NCBI GenBank assembly: GCA_000697055.1
Contig: JNDT01001536.1
Span: 111,262 to 175,261, forward strand
Source of the DNA: Saksenaea vasiformis B4078
Taxonomy: Eukaryota > Mucoromycota > Mucoromycetes > Mucorales > Saksenaeaceae
Reading direction: 5' to 3'
DNA: 64,000 nt
The notes beneath the pieces are model-generated. The model did no database searches. It saw only the letters and a list, made by a program, of their open reading frames with translations, and was not told the DNA's origin. The translations under genes and the position numbers were made by a program. Positions 49,074 to 59,839 of the stretch are shown piece by piece (positions within the stretch are counted from its first letter, which is position 1; each line of letters starts with the position of its first letter).

Positions 49074-51983
49074 ATGCAAGAAACAAGCGATTCCAAGGGT
49101 GAACCGTCATCCTCCAACTTACAATATTCTCATGGCATTCCTGACACTTCGGAGTCAGCACCATTGCTTTCATCAGAAGAGGAGAATACCAGCCCAACAA
49201 CACAGCGGAAAGATAAATTTCCTGCTTGGCAGAGTGTAACCAGTTCGGCATATGGAGCAACACCTCCGCTGGAACCAAGACGTCGTTCCTCATCCAACGG
49301 CGCATGGTTAGCGCAAAGTCGACTGCGACTATGTTTAGCATTTTTCCTTCTAATTGCTCTCTCGTTGCTTCTTGTGCTTGTACTTGTCCTCATGACACCC
49401 GGTTTCGCCCAGCGATCATTTGAAAATGACGTTCTTTTTGACTTTGAGCAAGCCTCCATACTTAACGTGTCCAGTCCTGATGGAAAAACAAACGTTATCA
49501 CCATGCATGTTGTCGGAAACATAGTACTTCTGAATGCGGTTTACAGTCTAAGTCAAACAGCTTCTTGGTTGTTTGGAGCCATCAGTATGCAAGACACAGA
49601 TCTGCAGGTTTTTTATTCCCCGCAGTTACCAATAGCCTCACCACCATTTCCACTGGGCGCAATGGGCACGATTTCCTTGCCGATGTTGGCGCTTCAATCA
49701 GACAACCATGTTACCCGTTTCGACTTCGTCACTCAGTTTGCCATTGATGATGCTAGAGCATTGATCAGCTTCTGTAAAGAGGCTGTTGCCTTGAGAACGG
49801 TCAATTGGAAGATCTCGGGAGATGTCATGCTACAGATCGGTTGGCTACCTGTAAAAGGACGGCTAAAACTTGAGAAACTGATAGATCTCGAAGGTGAGCT
49901 TCGCTTTTGCACCTTCGGCTGAGCAGTCTGTTGGACCCGAAGATCCAAGAATTAAAAGAAAATGTGACAATTTTGTAGGCATGGATGGATTAAAGCAGGC
50001 AGAAATGCAGTCTATTTCTTTCCCTGGTGTGCATGAGCTCGGCGGTATTGCTCTTCAGGGTGTCGTTGGTATCTATAATCCATCCAGCGTCCTTAGCCTT
50101 AATCTGGGCAATGTCGATTTCGGAATATACCTTCCTGCCAAGGATAACCTAGGAAACGACGCAATGATTGCAGTTGTACAAGCAGATGATGCAAAACTTC
50201 TCGGCAAACGCATGAATGAATTTGGTATCCATGGACGCTCGCTCTCAATAGACGACAAAGATACATATGGGAAAATGCTGATTGAACAGTTCCTATCGTC
50301 CTATCTTCATGGTGAGACTACCACAGTTATAGTTCGAGGAAGTGCCTTCGGGCCTGGTGACGGTGGAAACGCTTCTAGCACAGCGCCGCCTCCTTGGCTA
50401 CGAACAGCACTCCAGTCAGTCTCGCTCGCTGTTCCATTTCCAGGCACAAAAGAGACGGACCTCATCCGTTCACTCGAACTTACAAATCTCAAAATTGACT
50501 TCGGACCAGACAGCGAGTTACTGGTCTCGGGCGATATTAATGCACATTTGAAGTTGCCCGACGAGATGCAGTTTTCGCTAAATGTTACAGAAATTAATCC
50601 TACCGTATACCTGTACCTCAAAGCGGATTCATCCAAGCCATTTGGTCGAATCGTTCCAGAAGACCCCTGCCCCGCCAAAACGGTTCCAGATAACGACAAA
50701 CTACCCAATGGCACTATTCAAGTGCTATCCAGACTTGACAAAGCACCATTTTCCGTGATGGAGGACGAAGATTTCCAGAAATTCATGTCAAAGATCTTCA
50801 ATGGCAAACGCAGTAAGGTTTTCATTGAAGGCTCGGCAGATGCCAAGGTAGACAGTGCATTCGGGATTTTGATGGTACGAGGCCTAAAGTTCAAGGGAGA
50901 AATCGAGACCAAAGGTACATAAAAGAATTGGGGAGACACCGAAGGATATAAGTGCCTTTTTTATGAAAAGAAAAAAGAAATAGAGTGTCTCTTCAATTAA
51001 ATGAGATAAACATGACTTTTTTATGCGTTCGCATGACAACGTTTGAATTAACGAACCCTTTTATTGAAAAAAGGAATGAAAGGAATGAAGGATCCGCCAC
51101 CTGAGGTAATATCGATGTCAATTGCTAAAGGATATCCGAAGGCCATCCACGCGTGGACGACACTTGTCATTAAGAATCCTTCAGACGTCCATGTCAATCT
51201 TGGCACTGTGAATCTGATTGCGATCTACAACAATCGAACAATTGGCAATGCAACCATTCAAGACTTGCTCCTAGCGCCTCTTTCGGCAAATGAGGTTAAA
51301 GTCTCCGTCTGGTTGCATTATTTCAACAATATCAAAGAGGACCACAAGTATATGCTCGATTTTATTGGGAAGTACATATCTGGTAAGGACTATCTCATTT
51401 TTTTCTGGCTTTGAAGAGACTGACATATATATATAAAGGCGAAGACGATGTTAAGCTAACGATTTCTGGGAAGCATCCGCATGCCACCTCGTCAAAGCTG
51501 TTGAAGCGTATAGTCAACGATTTTGAGTTCAGCGTGAGTCCACCACCGTTCGATGGCGAACCTTTACTGGCAGACATGCAAATCAATATCCTTTCTTCAA
51601 CAGCTGTACTATGGCTCCGTAATCCATTTCCTGATATATTGATGCAGATCGTGCAGATCAACGCGTCTGCAGCGTATGAAGGCCAAGTGATTGGCACCTC
51701 TTGTGCGAATTTCAGTGACAAAGGCGAAGGGTGGAAAGGACCAGTTGTATTGCCTCCATTACTCTGCAACACTGGTGATAACTGTACAGGAACTATCGTC
51801 GAAACGCCAAAACTCCCAATCATGACGAAGAACCTCGGTTATGACGCAATTAAGCATGCTTTGGGAGGAGAGATCCAAGTTGCTGTCAATAGCACCGTGA
51901 TCGTTCTGGTGGACAACTTCTTGCTGGAGAATTTGGCATACAGACGGCATCATCTGATAGCCAAGGTCAGGAAAAGCTTCTGA
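49074..51983 (+). CDS. Tag1-like vacuolar membrane protein (DUF3712)
   Basis: Four exons (49074-49893, 49979-50914, 51074-51382, 51439-51983) encode 869 residues; all introns are phase 1. A cytosolic N-terminus of about 85 residues carries ESAPLL, an acidic dileucine motif of the AP-3 vacuolar sorting type. One membrane span follows (about 86-107, LCLAFFLLIALSLLLVLVLV), then a large lumenal part with N-glycosylation sites (NVS, NVT, NRT, NAT, NCT) built of repeated beta-rich units. This matches the fungal DUF3712 layout. Yeast YLR173W/Tag1, needed for termination of autophagy, is the named example known to me. Each repeat shows the LEA14/lipid-binding-like pattern of alternating apolar strands. 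The third intron side is unusual: intron 50915-51073 is 159 nt. Confidence 0.65.
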
Positions 51984-54900
51984 GCATATCTTCTTTGTGA
52001 AGCAAAACGGCAACAATTGCCGATAGTTACATAGGACATCAACATCTGTTTTCATTTTACTCAGCAAAATCTCATTCATATCTTTCACGCATTCATTGTA
52101 TCCTTGTATCACCCGAACAAATGCGTTGTAACATGGGTTTCTTCCATGCAAGTAAAAGCTTGAATAAAGCCCTTTGGTAGCAAAACCAGCTTTATGAATG
52201 TAAGAGTTATCTGGTGAAATATAATGCAACATATAATAGCTTTGATTCTAGTTGATCAACTGCATTGACTGCATCGTCGTTTTATAAGTGAACTATGCAG
52301 CTGTATCTTTATATGCGCAAAAGCGCTTCCACCTATTCCACTAACGCAGGATTTCTCATACTAGGGACATACAAGTACGTCTGCAGCAAAGTACTCAGCT
52401 ATACTTACGGGAGACTATTGGTTGAACATAGAATGTACTTAGTAATGAGATCGTGATTGCAACATTGAAATACTTACTGAGAGAGGAAGGCAATCAAAAA
52501 AGTAGAAAAATGGGACTGAAGGACGTGGCTAACGGCTTTAACAAATTCTACTGTATGGACGATTTAGTCAGTGCGGCGGTAAAATGCATCTGTCGGATCA
52601 GCTCAAGTTCTGCACTCTGTGCTCCGGAACAGTATATAGGGCTGGCTTTTGTTAGAGTCAAAGCGACGCTATTCTTCCTTGAACAGCTATCGTGTTCCAA
52701 ACGAACAATTCAGATCATATGTAAGACGCAGGAGAGGAAGACAGGTAATCCGGAGCCGTTTGACAAATCCAGTTTCCCTGAAGTTTGAACCCCTGTCCCG
52801 AGACCCCAACGGTGTGCATCGTATGGTTCGTATCCCTTGAATGAATAATTACTGGCGGGTTCGGTTCTTGCGACGTTGTAGCGTAGTAATCATGAAACGT
52901 GTAACTCCTTCTGTTTAAAAGTGTCTATGCCGCTTGTCCCAGCGAACTAATTGAGAGAAGCTTTTTTTTACCTGTGGTTATCGCAGGTTAGCCTTGGAAA
53001 ACTGTCCCTGTATCCTTATGCAAAGTTAGCATTTCCCCACAATGTCGTGTAGGGGAATACATGCAAGACAATTGTACTGTATTCTTGATAAGAAGGAGTT
53101 TTGGATCCACTCCTCGTTCGTAACATTTGAGACGTCTGCGTTTGCTATTTCATTTTCGTAGCACCAAAGTCTATCGAAAGCTCCTAGCATCCACGCCCCA
53201 GCGTTCACACGAATGTGAAATGAAGATTCCAAAATTACTCAGGCGTAAGTCGAAAACAGAACAAAAACGATACCTACCGCTTCCTTGATATGGTCATATA
53301 GCCACATTACAATTTCGTCTTCTTCCGGCATTGACGCGAACGTGAAACGAAATCTTCGAAATCACTTGATATTGCCTTGTTGCGTGCCTCACGTATTCTT
53401 GTAGTCAATATCGCTTCCATCACTATGGAAAATAGGTTCCTGATTGACTACTTTTCCTTAAGAGAAAAATAGTCCATTAGGGTCCCGTACTACCTCAGTT
53501 CTCGATAGACTGTTTGTTTGTTAAGGAAAAATTGTCAAGCAGGAACCCATTTTCCATAGTGCACAAAACGCCTCTTGCGCGTAACAATACCCATTGACAG
53601 TAGCAGACGGATTGTCATTAGTATAGCCTGCGACAGTATTCTTGTGCTTTGAATTCGCGTCTCTACTTTTTAACATTCTCGGAAATGCTACCAGTACAGG
53701 CGTTGTACTGCTTAACCCATCTTTGATGCGGTACAAACATTGATCTCCGGCTGTTTATGCAGCCGACACACTCAAGCACTTGTCAATTTTCAGCCCAAAG
53801 GCGTAACCTTATCTTCTGAGGTATAGCAAACATACTTATGTGTTGCAACACTTCTTTCATGCGATTAGCCTCATCACTTTGCTTGTTTGCTTGCATTGCT
53901 TGGGTATGAAGAACCCGAAAGAGCCGTCTCTTCAAAGTAATCCGTGCGAGATGTAACCTTTTCCACGACAAATTGCCCCTGGTCAATAATGTAATACATA
54001 ATTTCAGGATTACCATTAATATCTACGATATTTCCTTCGCACTCATTTTGAATCGTGAAGTAACAGGGGAAACCCATTTCTGAACACGCGATAGTAGTTC
54101 TCATTGGCTCGCGACTTCAATTTTCATTGTAGCAATTGTGCCCAAAATCGTTCTTGGGAGAAATGACGCACGCACAAACGAAAAGAGTTAATCTTTTCTG
54201 CTCTTTTAGGAAACCACATAGTGCTAGATCAGCTGCACGCCTTGGTGTTGTGCAAGCATGTACAGAAACATACCGGCTTCCGAGAGACACTGGTATCCCG
54301 AATGGTATATTATTATAAACACACTACTCATGCAGATAACTGTAAAGTGGATAGTGAAATTGTCGTCAAGCGGATTGTATGGTAAGCTGCACAAAGATCA
54401 TGCAAGCTAGTACTTCATTGTCTACGTAGAACGCTAGTGGTCCTTACCGTGGCGAGTTTCGGAGAGGGGGATAGACTAGCGTCGCGGGATATAAATTTAG
54501 GCGTGTCCATGCTTACGTCTTGGCAACCTTTAGTTACAAGATCTTCGATCAAGTAGTTTATGTAAGCAGTTTGTATGAATAGGGGCTTTTCTATTTTTCC
54601 AGCAAAAGAACCGGATATTTCTTTGGAAACAGTGGATTTCTTTTCTACAGTTATTACTACGATCGTAAATCACATGGTTTTAAGCGGAGGTAAGTTGTTA
54701 GTGCGAAAACAGTTGGATTGTGGTACATTGAGGAGGGACCAAACAAACATGAAGACAATAAACGTGCACAGCTACCCTAAACTTTCTTGTAGGCAAGGAG
54801 CCAATGAGACATCGCGAAGAAAATTATTATTATTTTTTTTTTGCTCTGGTTCTCCTTTGTGCAGACCTCTTCCCCTTTTTCTCCTCTTTTCCCTCTTTAA

Positions 54901-54992
54901 CCCTTCCCTCTCTTTAAACCTTTAGTTTTTGTTTGCCTTTCCTTTCTTATACAAGAAAAAGCACTTTCGATAGGTCATCGGCTTCAGGCAGA
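51984..54992. other. Intergenic region with ORF fragments, possible gene remnants
   Basis: Minus-strand fragments at 53026-53232, about 53280-53370, 53521-53736 and 53874-54104 look partly coding. They cannot be joined into one clean frame. A plus-strand ORF at 52453-52788 has no motif. A minus frame at about 51990-52232 ends against the Tag1-like gene. No complete gene could be supported. Confidence 0.4.
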
Positions 54993-56318
54993 ATGCGATA
55001 CAAGAGTACGCAAATAATATGGATATCTGTCTTGTTTGTTTTGTTTGCAAATCAAGCCCAGGCAGGAATCTTTGATGGAATCTTTGGAGGTGATAAAGGC
55101 GATACAACTACTGCTGCACCAACCTCAGACCAGCCTACTCAAAATCCTGGCGGCGGTACCACGTCAGTAAACCCCACTACACCTGGATCGCAACCACCTT
55201 CCAGCAGTGGATTCACTATTCCACCACTTATCCCTTCTACCACAGATCAACCAAAGCCATCAACACAACAGCCTGTCCCGCCCACCTCATCCCAGCAACC
55301 AACGACGCCAAATCCGCCGCCGCCTTCTACCTCCTCTTCAGCTCATCCAGTTCCTGGCAGCAGCAGCAGCAGCAGCACTACTACAAGTACTAGCAGCAGT
55401 TCTAAAAGTCATAGCGGATCGTCCTCAGCTTCGTCGCAGCAGGGTTCTGCTACCGATTCTACAGCTTCACCCACCGGTACCACCTCAAGCGCTTCAAGCA
55501 GTGGAACGTCCGGTAGTAGTAACACCGGTGTGATTATTGGCTCTGTTTGCGCTTTCGTGGCTGTTATTGGTGCAGGTTTTGGATATGCTTTTCTTTCAAA
55601 GACACGGAAAAAAAAGCGAAATAACCGCCTGTTTAACGATGATGGCCTACCAACCCACGACTACAATTCACCTAATAACAACGCGCACAGTCCTTTCGAT
55701 GGTCGGCCTTCGCCAGGAATCGCTGCTGCTGCTGTTGCTGCTGAGGATATCCATCATCAACAACAGCAGAAACCTTATGGCAACTGGGAAGACCCCAACA
55801 TCGCTTCGCAGTACATGTACGGTCATCCTTCCCATGGTGTGTCTCCCCAGATGCCACCAGCGGCCGCGACACCAATAACACACGATCCATATTACTCTCC
55901 GCCAATGACGACAACTGCACTGAATCCAGCGATGAACTATCCCGACGCCGGTGTGTCGGGTGCGTACTACAACGCGCAAACACCTGCTTCAAATGCACTA
56001 CCTGCACACTACTACGAAGGGGCTTACAACAACCAGTACGATCCCTATGCCCAACAACAGCAATACACTGGACAACCAGCAACAGTACCCGTTGTACCCA
56101 CCTCTCCCACGGGTGGTCCTACCTATTCTGTTCCTCATACTTACGATGAACCTTCTTCCGGCCAGGCAGCCCAACCGCATCAGTCTCCTAATACGTATGA
56201 TCAAACATACCACGTTGCTCACGACCATCAGCAACCCAATATAAACGGTTATCAACCGCATCAGCCACCAACAACAGCTGGTCATGGCTATGGCGGTAAT
56301 GAATGGGGTTACAGATAA
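54993..56318 (+). CDS. Ser/Thr-rich single-pass membrane protein, Mid2/Wsc-like wall sensor layout
   Basis: A single exon encodes 441 residues. I chose the ATG at 54993, since the signal peptide (RYKSTQIIWISVLFVLFANQ, cleavage after AQA) starts there; an upstream ATG at 54933 would mask it. A Pro/Ser/Thr-rich extracellular stalk (about 25-178) suits heavy O-mannosylation. It is followed by a membrane span (about 179-201, GVIIGSVCAFVAVIGAGFGY), a KTRKKKR stop-transfer and a 230-residue Gln/Pro/Tyr/Asn-rich cytosolic tail. This is the plan of fungal cell-wall integrity sensors. There is no cysteine-rich WSC domain, so Mid2/Mtl1-like is the nearer comparison. Function is inferred from architecture only. 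Confidence 0.7.
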   Translation: MRYKSTQIIWISVLFVLFANQAQAGIFDGIFGGDKGDTTTAAPTSDQPTQNPGGGTTSVNPTTPGSQPPSSSGFTIPPLIPSTTDQPKPSTQQPVPPTSSQQPTTPNPPPPSTSSSAHPVPGSSSSSSTTTSTSSSSKSHSGSSSASSQQGSATDSTASPTGTTSSASSSGTSGSSNTGVIIGSVCAFVAVIGAGFGYAFLSKTRKKKRNNRLFNDDGLPTHDYNSPNNNAHSPFDGRPSPGIAAAAVAAEDIHHQQQQKPYGNWEDPNIASQYMYGHPSHGVSPQMPPAAATPITHDPYYSPPMTTTALNPAMNYPDAGVSGAYYNAQTPASNALPAHYYEGAYNNQYDPYAQQQQYTGQPATVPVVPTSPTGGPTYSVPHTYDEPSSGQAAQPHQSPNTYDQTYHVAHDHQQPNINGYQPHQPPTTAGHGYGGNEWGYR

Positions 56319-56572
56319 ATGAAGCTCCACCCTCTTGTCTTTCCAAACTATCACCCTGTACAGAACATCCAGCAGTGTTCGACCAGCTACATTTTGCTAG
56401 ACTAACAGGGAGAACACTTATCCGTACATTATTTCATTCGTAACTGTTATTTTTTTTATATATATCATTGTCCTTTTTTCTTATCCTTTACTACTGTTTG
56501 ATCGTACTGAGTTTTTGTCCAATCAACTTTTGTGTCTCTCATGATCCGGAATTTTTCCTTTACTCATCGTTT

Positions 56573-57337
56573 TTATTCCTTTTTGGAGGCTGCTTGCCTT
56601 TTTGCGCGATATTCAGCAACATCTTTGTTAACCAGCTCCATCATTTCTTTGTGCAGTTGTGGGCGATAGCCAAAAGCAAACAGAACTTCAAAGAATACAA
56701 AATAAGGTGCTAGGACAAGTGCTGAAAAACGAAGTTCGTTACTGCCTGCTTAACCAAAAAAGGTTTACTTACCTTGAACAATGTTGTCCATTAATTTGGG
56801 GCTTCGTTTTTCAGCAAATCCGTGGCCGATAAACTGAACGATCCAGGACACCACATGGATTGCCAATGCGTGTCGGATAGCATCGGGGTTGTTCGTGTAA
56901 TACTGTGTCGCAGTGTAAGCAAATCCATAAAGAATGGGCGCACAAAGCAACTTATTTTGTGGGTCAGTACTTTCATTCACGTTCCGTACAAAGCACTTAC
57001 GGCAGCGACGGGATCCAGTATCGCGTAATAGACGCTATAAAATATAGTAACGAAAAAGCTAAGATTCGGACCGAACGCTTTCAACCAGCTTAGCCAGGAA
57101 GGAAGTTCAGCAACGTCGAGTAGAGGACCATGTTTAGCCCCGAAAACTAAGGCTATAGGAGAATTTACAGCGCATGAGGCAATCCTGCATTACCTAATCT
57201 GTAATGCTCCCATGAGAAAACTTACATGTCCAAAGAATGGTAGGGACGAATACCATATGGATGGCAATATTGACCTTATTATTGTGATGTGTTCCGTAGA
57301 ATACAAGTTGCTTTTTCAGATTGAATATGTCAGACAT
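56573..57337 (-). CDS. MPO1: Mpo1-type 2-hydroxy fatty acid dioxygenase (DUF962)
   Basis: Four exons (57226-57337, 57001-57152, 56773-56950, 56573-56721) encode 196 residues. Yeast Mpo1 is an Fe(II)-dependent ER dioxygenase that shortens 2-hydroxy fatty acids during phytosphingosine breakdown. Family hallmarks are MSDIFNLKKQLVFYGTHHNN, VNIAIHMVFVPTILWT, the second His cluster HALAIHVVSWIVQFIGHGFA, EKRSPKLMDNIVQ and the tail LAPYFVFFEVLFAFGYRPQL. The start at 57337 fits the usual short N-terminus; an in-frame upstream ATG at 57409 would add 24 residues. It ends convergent with the wall-sensor gene. Confidence 0.92.
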
Positions 57338-58690
57338 CTTGAAGTAACCGAAGTCAGAATGGGAAAAGGAGACCAACCGCTTAAAAACGTTTGGTTCGCT
57401 CGGATTCATCACGTGTAATCATGCAAATACTCATAAAGACTTCGCAAGGCAAAATATTCAACCAAAGCATACGATCCTCAGTAACACCGAGGCCCGTTAG
57501 ATTATCCGTACCTCGTAGCACTGCGCTTACTCCAAAGAATTGTATAACACCCTCATACCAGGTTTTGCAGTAGTCACGAAACAAGATGCGCCCCACTAGA
57601 AGCGCCTCTACAAAGCTCTCATGAGCACAAGAAACATGGCACTTTCCGTAGGTAGGACGCCCTATGCAAGAACTTCGAGACTATGACTATATTCTGGTCT
57701 GCGGGCCTTGATGCGAACTAAATAACTAAATTGACGAATGTTTGCCGCTAACAGACGAACGTCTGAGTAATGATGGCGAGCCGTCGTTCTATCGAACTGC
57801 AACTGCATAATTTTAACGAAGGTATCATCTGGCGTCAGCAACGCTCTTTGCAGTAGGGATCTCCTAGGTATTGCCAGGATCATCGGATCAAACCGGCATT
57901 ACGATTATACCGTTTTACGCATAATAGAGCTTAGTTGAAATGCCTGTTTTCATTACAAAAGTACGCCAAACTTCTTTTTTTGCTCTCCTTTTTTTTTTTT
58001 TTGCGGAAATTAACTCATTTACATTTTTTTTTTCTACTGAGATCCATTTGCTGAACAATGAAAATGAGGCCAACTGCTTTAATTAGACAAACGCTCTTCA
58101 ATCTCATTAATCATTACAGCGCTTGAGAAAGACATCATACAAATTTTGTTTTTCGCTTAAGTGAAAAATGTTTATTCGGCGCTGTAGACAATGCCCAATT
58201 TGGAATAGTTGTCCGAAGTGTCTCCACTTGATTAATTATCGCTGCCATTGTCTTGATACATGTCCATGTCATCGCTAGTATGCGCTTCTTAACTTCGTAT
58301 GATGTAAGCTGCCGGGAAATAAGTAAAAAGCGACAATTGAAGATGTGCATCCTTCCGGAAGAAGTAATTGTTTCACAACCCTCTCATTTTTTACTACCCA
58401 GACATTTAACCAATTTGGGAAATCACGAAAGGATTGTTTATTACAGTTACTTTGAAGGATGAAGCAACAAAAGCGAGCGACCTGATGACCAGTATTCCTT
58501 GGTTTCTGGGTGGTGACACAACAGATTTTGGCGTCTTACCCCTTTGTACCTTATGTCGGACTGCACGACGGCCCAGAGGGTGCGTTTTAATTCGATCGTT
58601 ATACAACGAATTGCAAAGCGGAGCAGGTCATTCGCACAAAAATTATTTTTTTCGGGAACTTTGGTTCCTTAGCATCTTTTCTTCGGTGAC
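57338..58690. other. Intergenic region with unassigned ORFs
   Basis: Minus-strand frames at 57381-57596 and 57662-57883 and a plus frame at 58434-58724 have no recognised motif. T runs occur near 57988-58034. Confidence 0.45.
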
Positions 58691-59482
58691 ATGGGTAATT
58701 CGCAATCTGTTGGGCAGGTGGTGAAGGAGGGAATTCAGATCTACCAGACCATCAAAGCTCAACAAGACCAACAACAACAACAACAACCACCTCAGCATGG
58801 ACATGTGAACAACTTCTACCCACCGCCACCTCACGAACAGTTCGCAGACGACCAGGACCACCCTGACTATAGCCGTCTACGTGCTTTAGCTCATGAAGAA
58901 GCAGAGAAACGAAACCAGTACTATGAACAGAGCCAAGAGGCTTACCATGCTGGAGACGGGGCTGCTGCCAAAGAACTGTCCAACAAAGGCCATTACCATG
59001 ACAACCGTATGAAAGAATATAACAGACAGGCAGCAGATCTTGTGTTTTCCCGTGAGTAGTTAAATAGAAAATTGGGCAGTAATTGATCATCGATAGTGAA
59101 AAACCAGAATCGGCCCCCAACGGAAATCGATTTACACGGCTTGTTTGTCCATGAAGCCGCAGAAAAGGTGGAACAAGCTTTGAGCAGATGCCAAAGGGAA
59201 GGATATGATCATCTAGTCATTATTGTTGGCAAAGGCCTTCACAGCCCAGGTACAACTCCATCATCGACACTTTGCTTTTAACTCGGGGAGCGTTGTTTAG
59301 ATAAAATTGCTAAGCTGAAACCGGCTATGTTGGATTTGGTGCACAAGTACCAGGTTCGCTGCGAGCCAAACCGGCCCAATCCTGGGTGCATCTATGTCGA
59401 ATTTGGTAAAGGCGTCGGCGACATGGATTGGCTGGATGTGTTTGTCAATAAGATGGCAAATAAGGATTGTATCATCATGTAA
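58691..59482 (+). CDS. DUF1771-Smr domain protein with N-myristoylation motif
   Basis: Three exons (58691-59051, 59097-59249, 59301-59482) encode 231 residues. The N-terminus MGNSQSVGQ is a classical N-myristoylation signal (Met-Gly-x-x-x-Ser). A Gln/Pro-rich linker follows, then a DUF1771 helical region (DYSRLRALAHEEAEKRNQYY, AKELSNKGHYHDNRMKEYNR), and the Smr domain. The Smr domain starts with the hallmark EIDLHGLFVHEAAEKVEQAL and continues with VIIVGKGLHSPD and GCIYVEFGKGVG. Smr domains are nucleic-acid-binding, often endonucleolytic, and eukaryotic DUF1771-Smr proteins include yeast YPL199C. The second Smr motif, usually GKGxHS, is intact. Without splicing at 59052 the protein would lose the Smr domain. 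Confidence 0.88.
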
Positions 59483-59839
59483 ACAAATTGATATAAAGTG
59501 TGATCCGTTGTATTTTTGGGTGACTCCATCCCAATGACTCCGAAACCTGCCATGGACGTCGTGTCGCACAAAACACCATCCTGCTGATGGCGAAGAGAAG
59601 TGTTCAGTGACGCTTTTTTTTGTTGTTTCAATTTTGGTGCAAGCAACTATAACAAACTTTTAACTTCATCTTTTTTGTTCATTGCTCTAAACTTCCATTC
59701 TGCATCTTTGCTCCTACCTCCGAGCAAATTACCTTTTTTTCGTTCACATCTACGAAGGAGGAGGTGATCATGACAACGGTACAATGAAAATTTCTTATAT
59801 ACTATCAGCGTTATTGAACTTCTTTGTTCTTTTCTTCCT
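59483..59839. other. Intergenic region
   Basis: It contains the 3' flank of the Smr gene and the leader of the glycosyltransferase gene. No further feature was seen. Confidence 0.5.

Noticed and set aside
51759..52232. 157-codon minus-strand ORF at the end of the Tag1-like gene
   Set aside because: Its 3' half is antisense to a well-supported exon, and the rest has no motif.
53874..54104. Fragment with a beta-trefoil lectin-like phrase (NECEGNIVDINGN)
   Set aside because: A single weak phrase without the repeated pattern or a continuing frame; no lectin or toxin assignment is justified.
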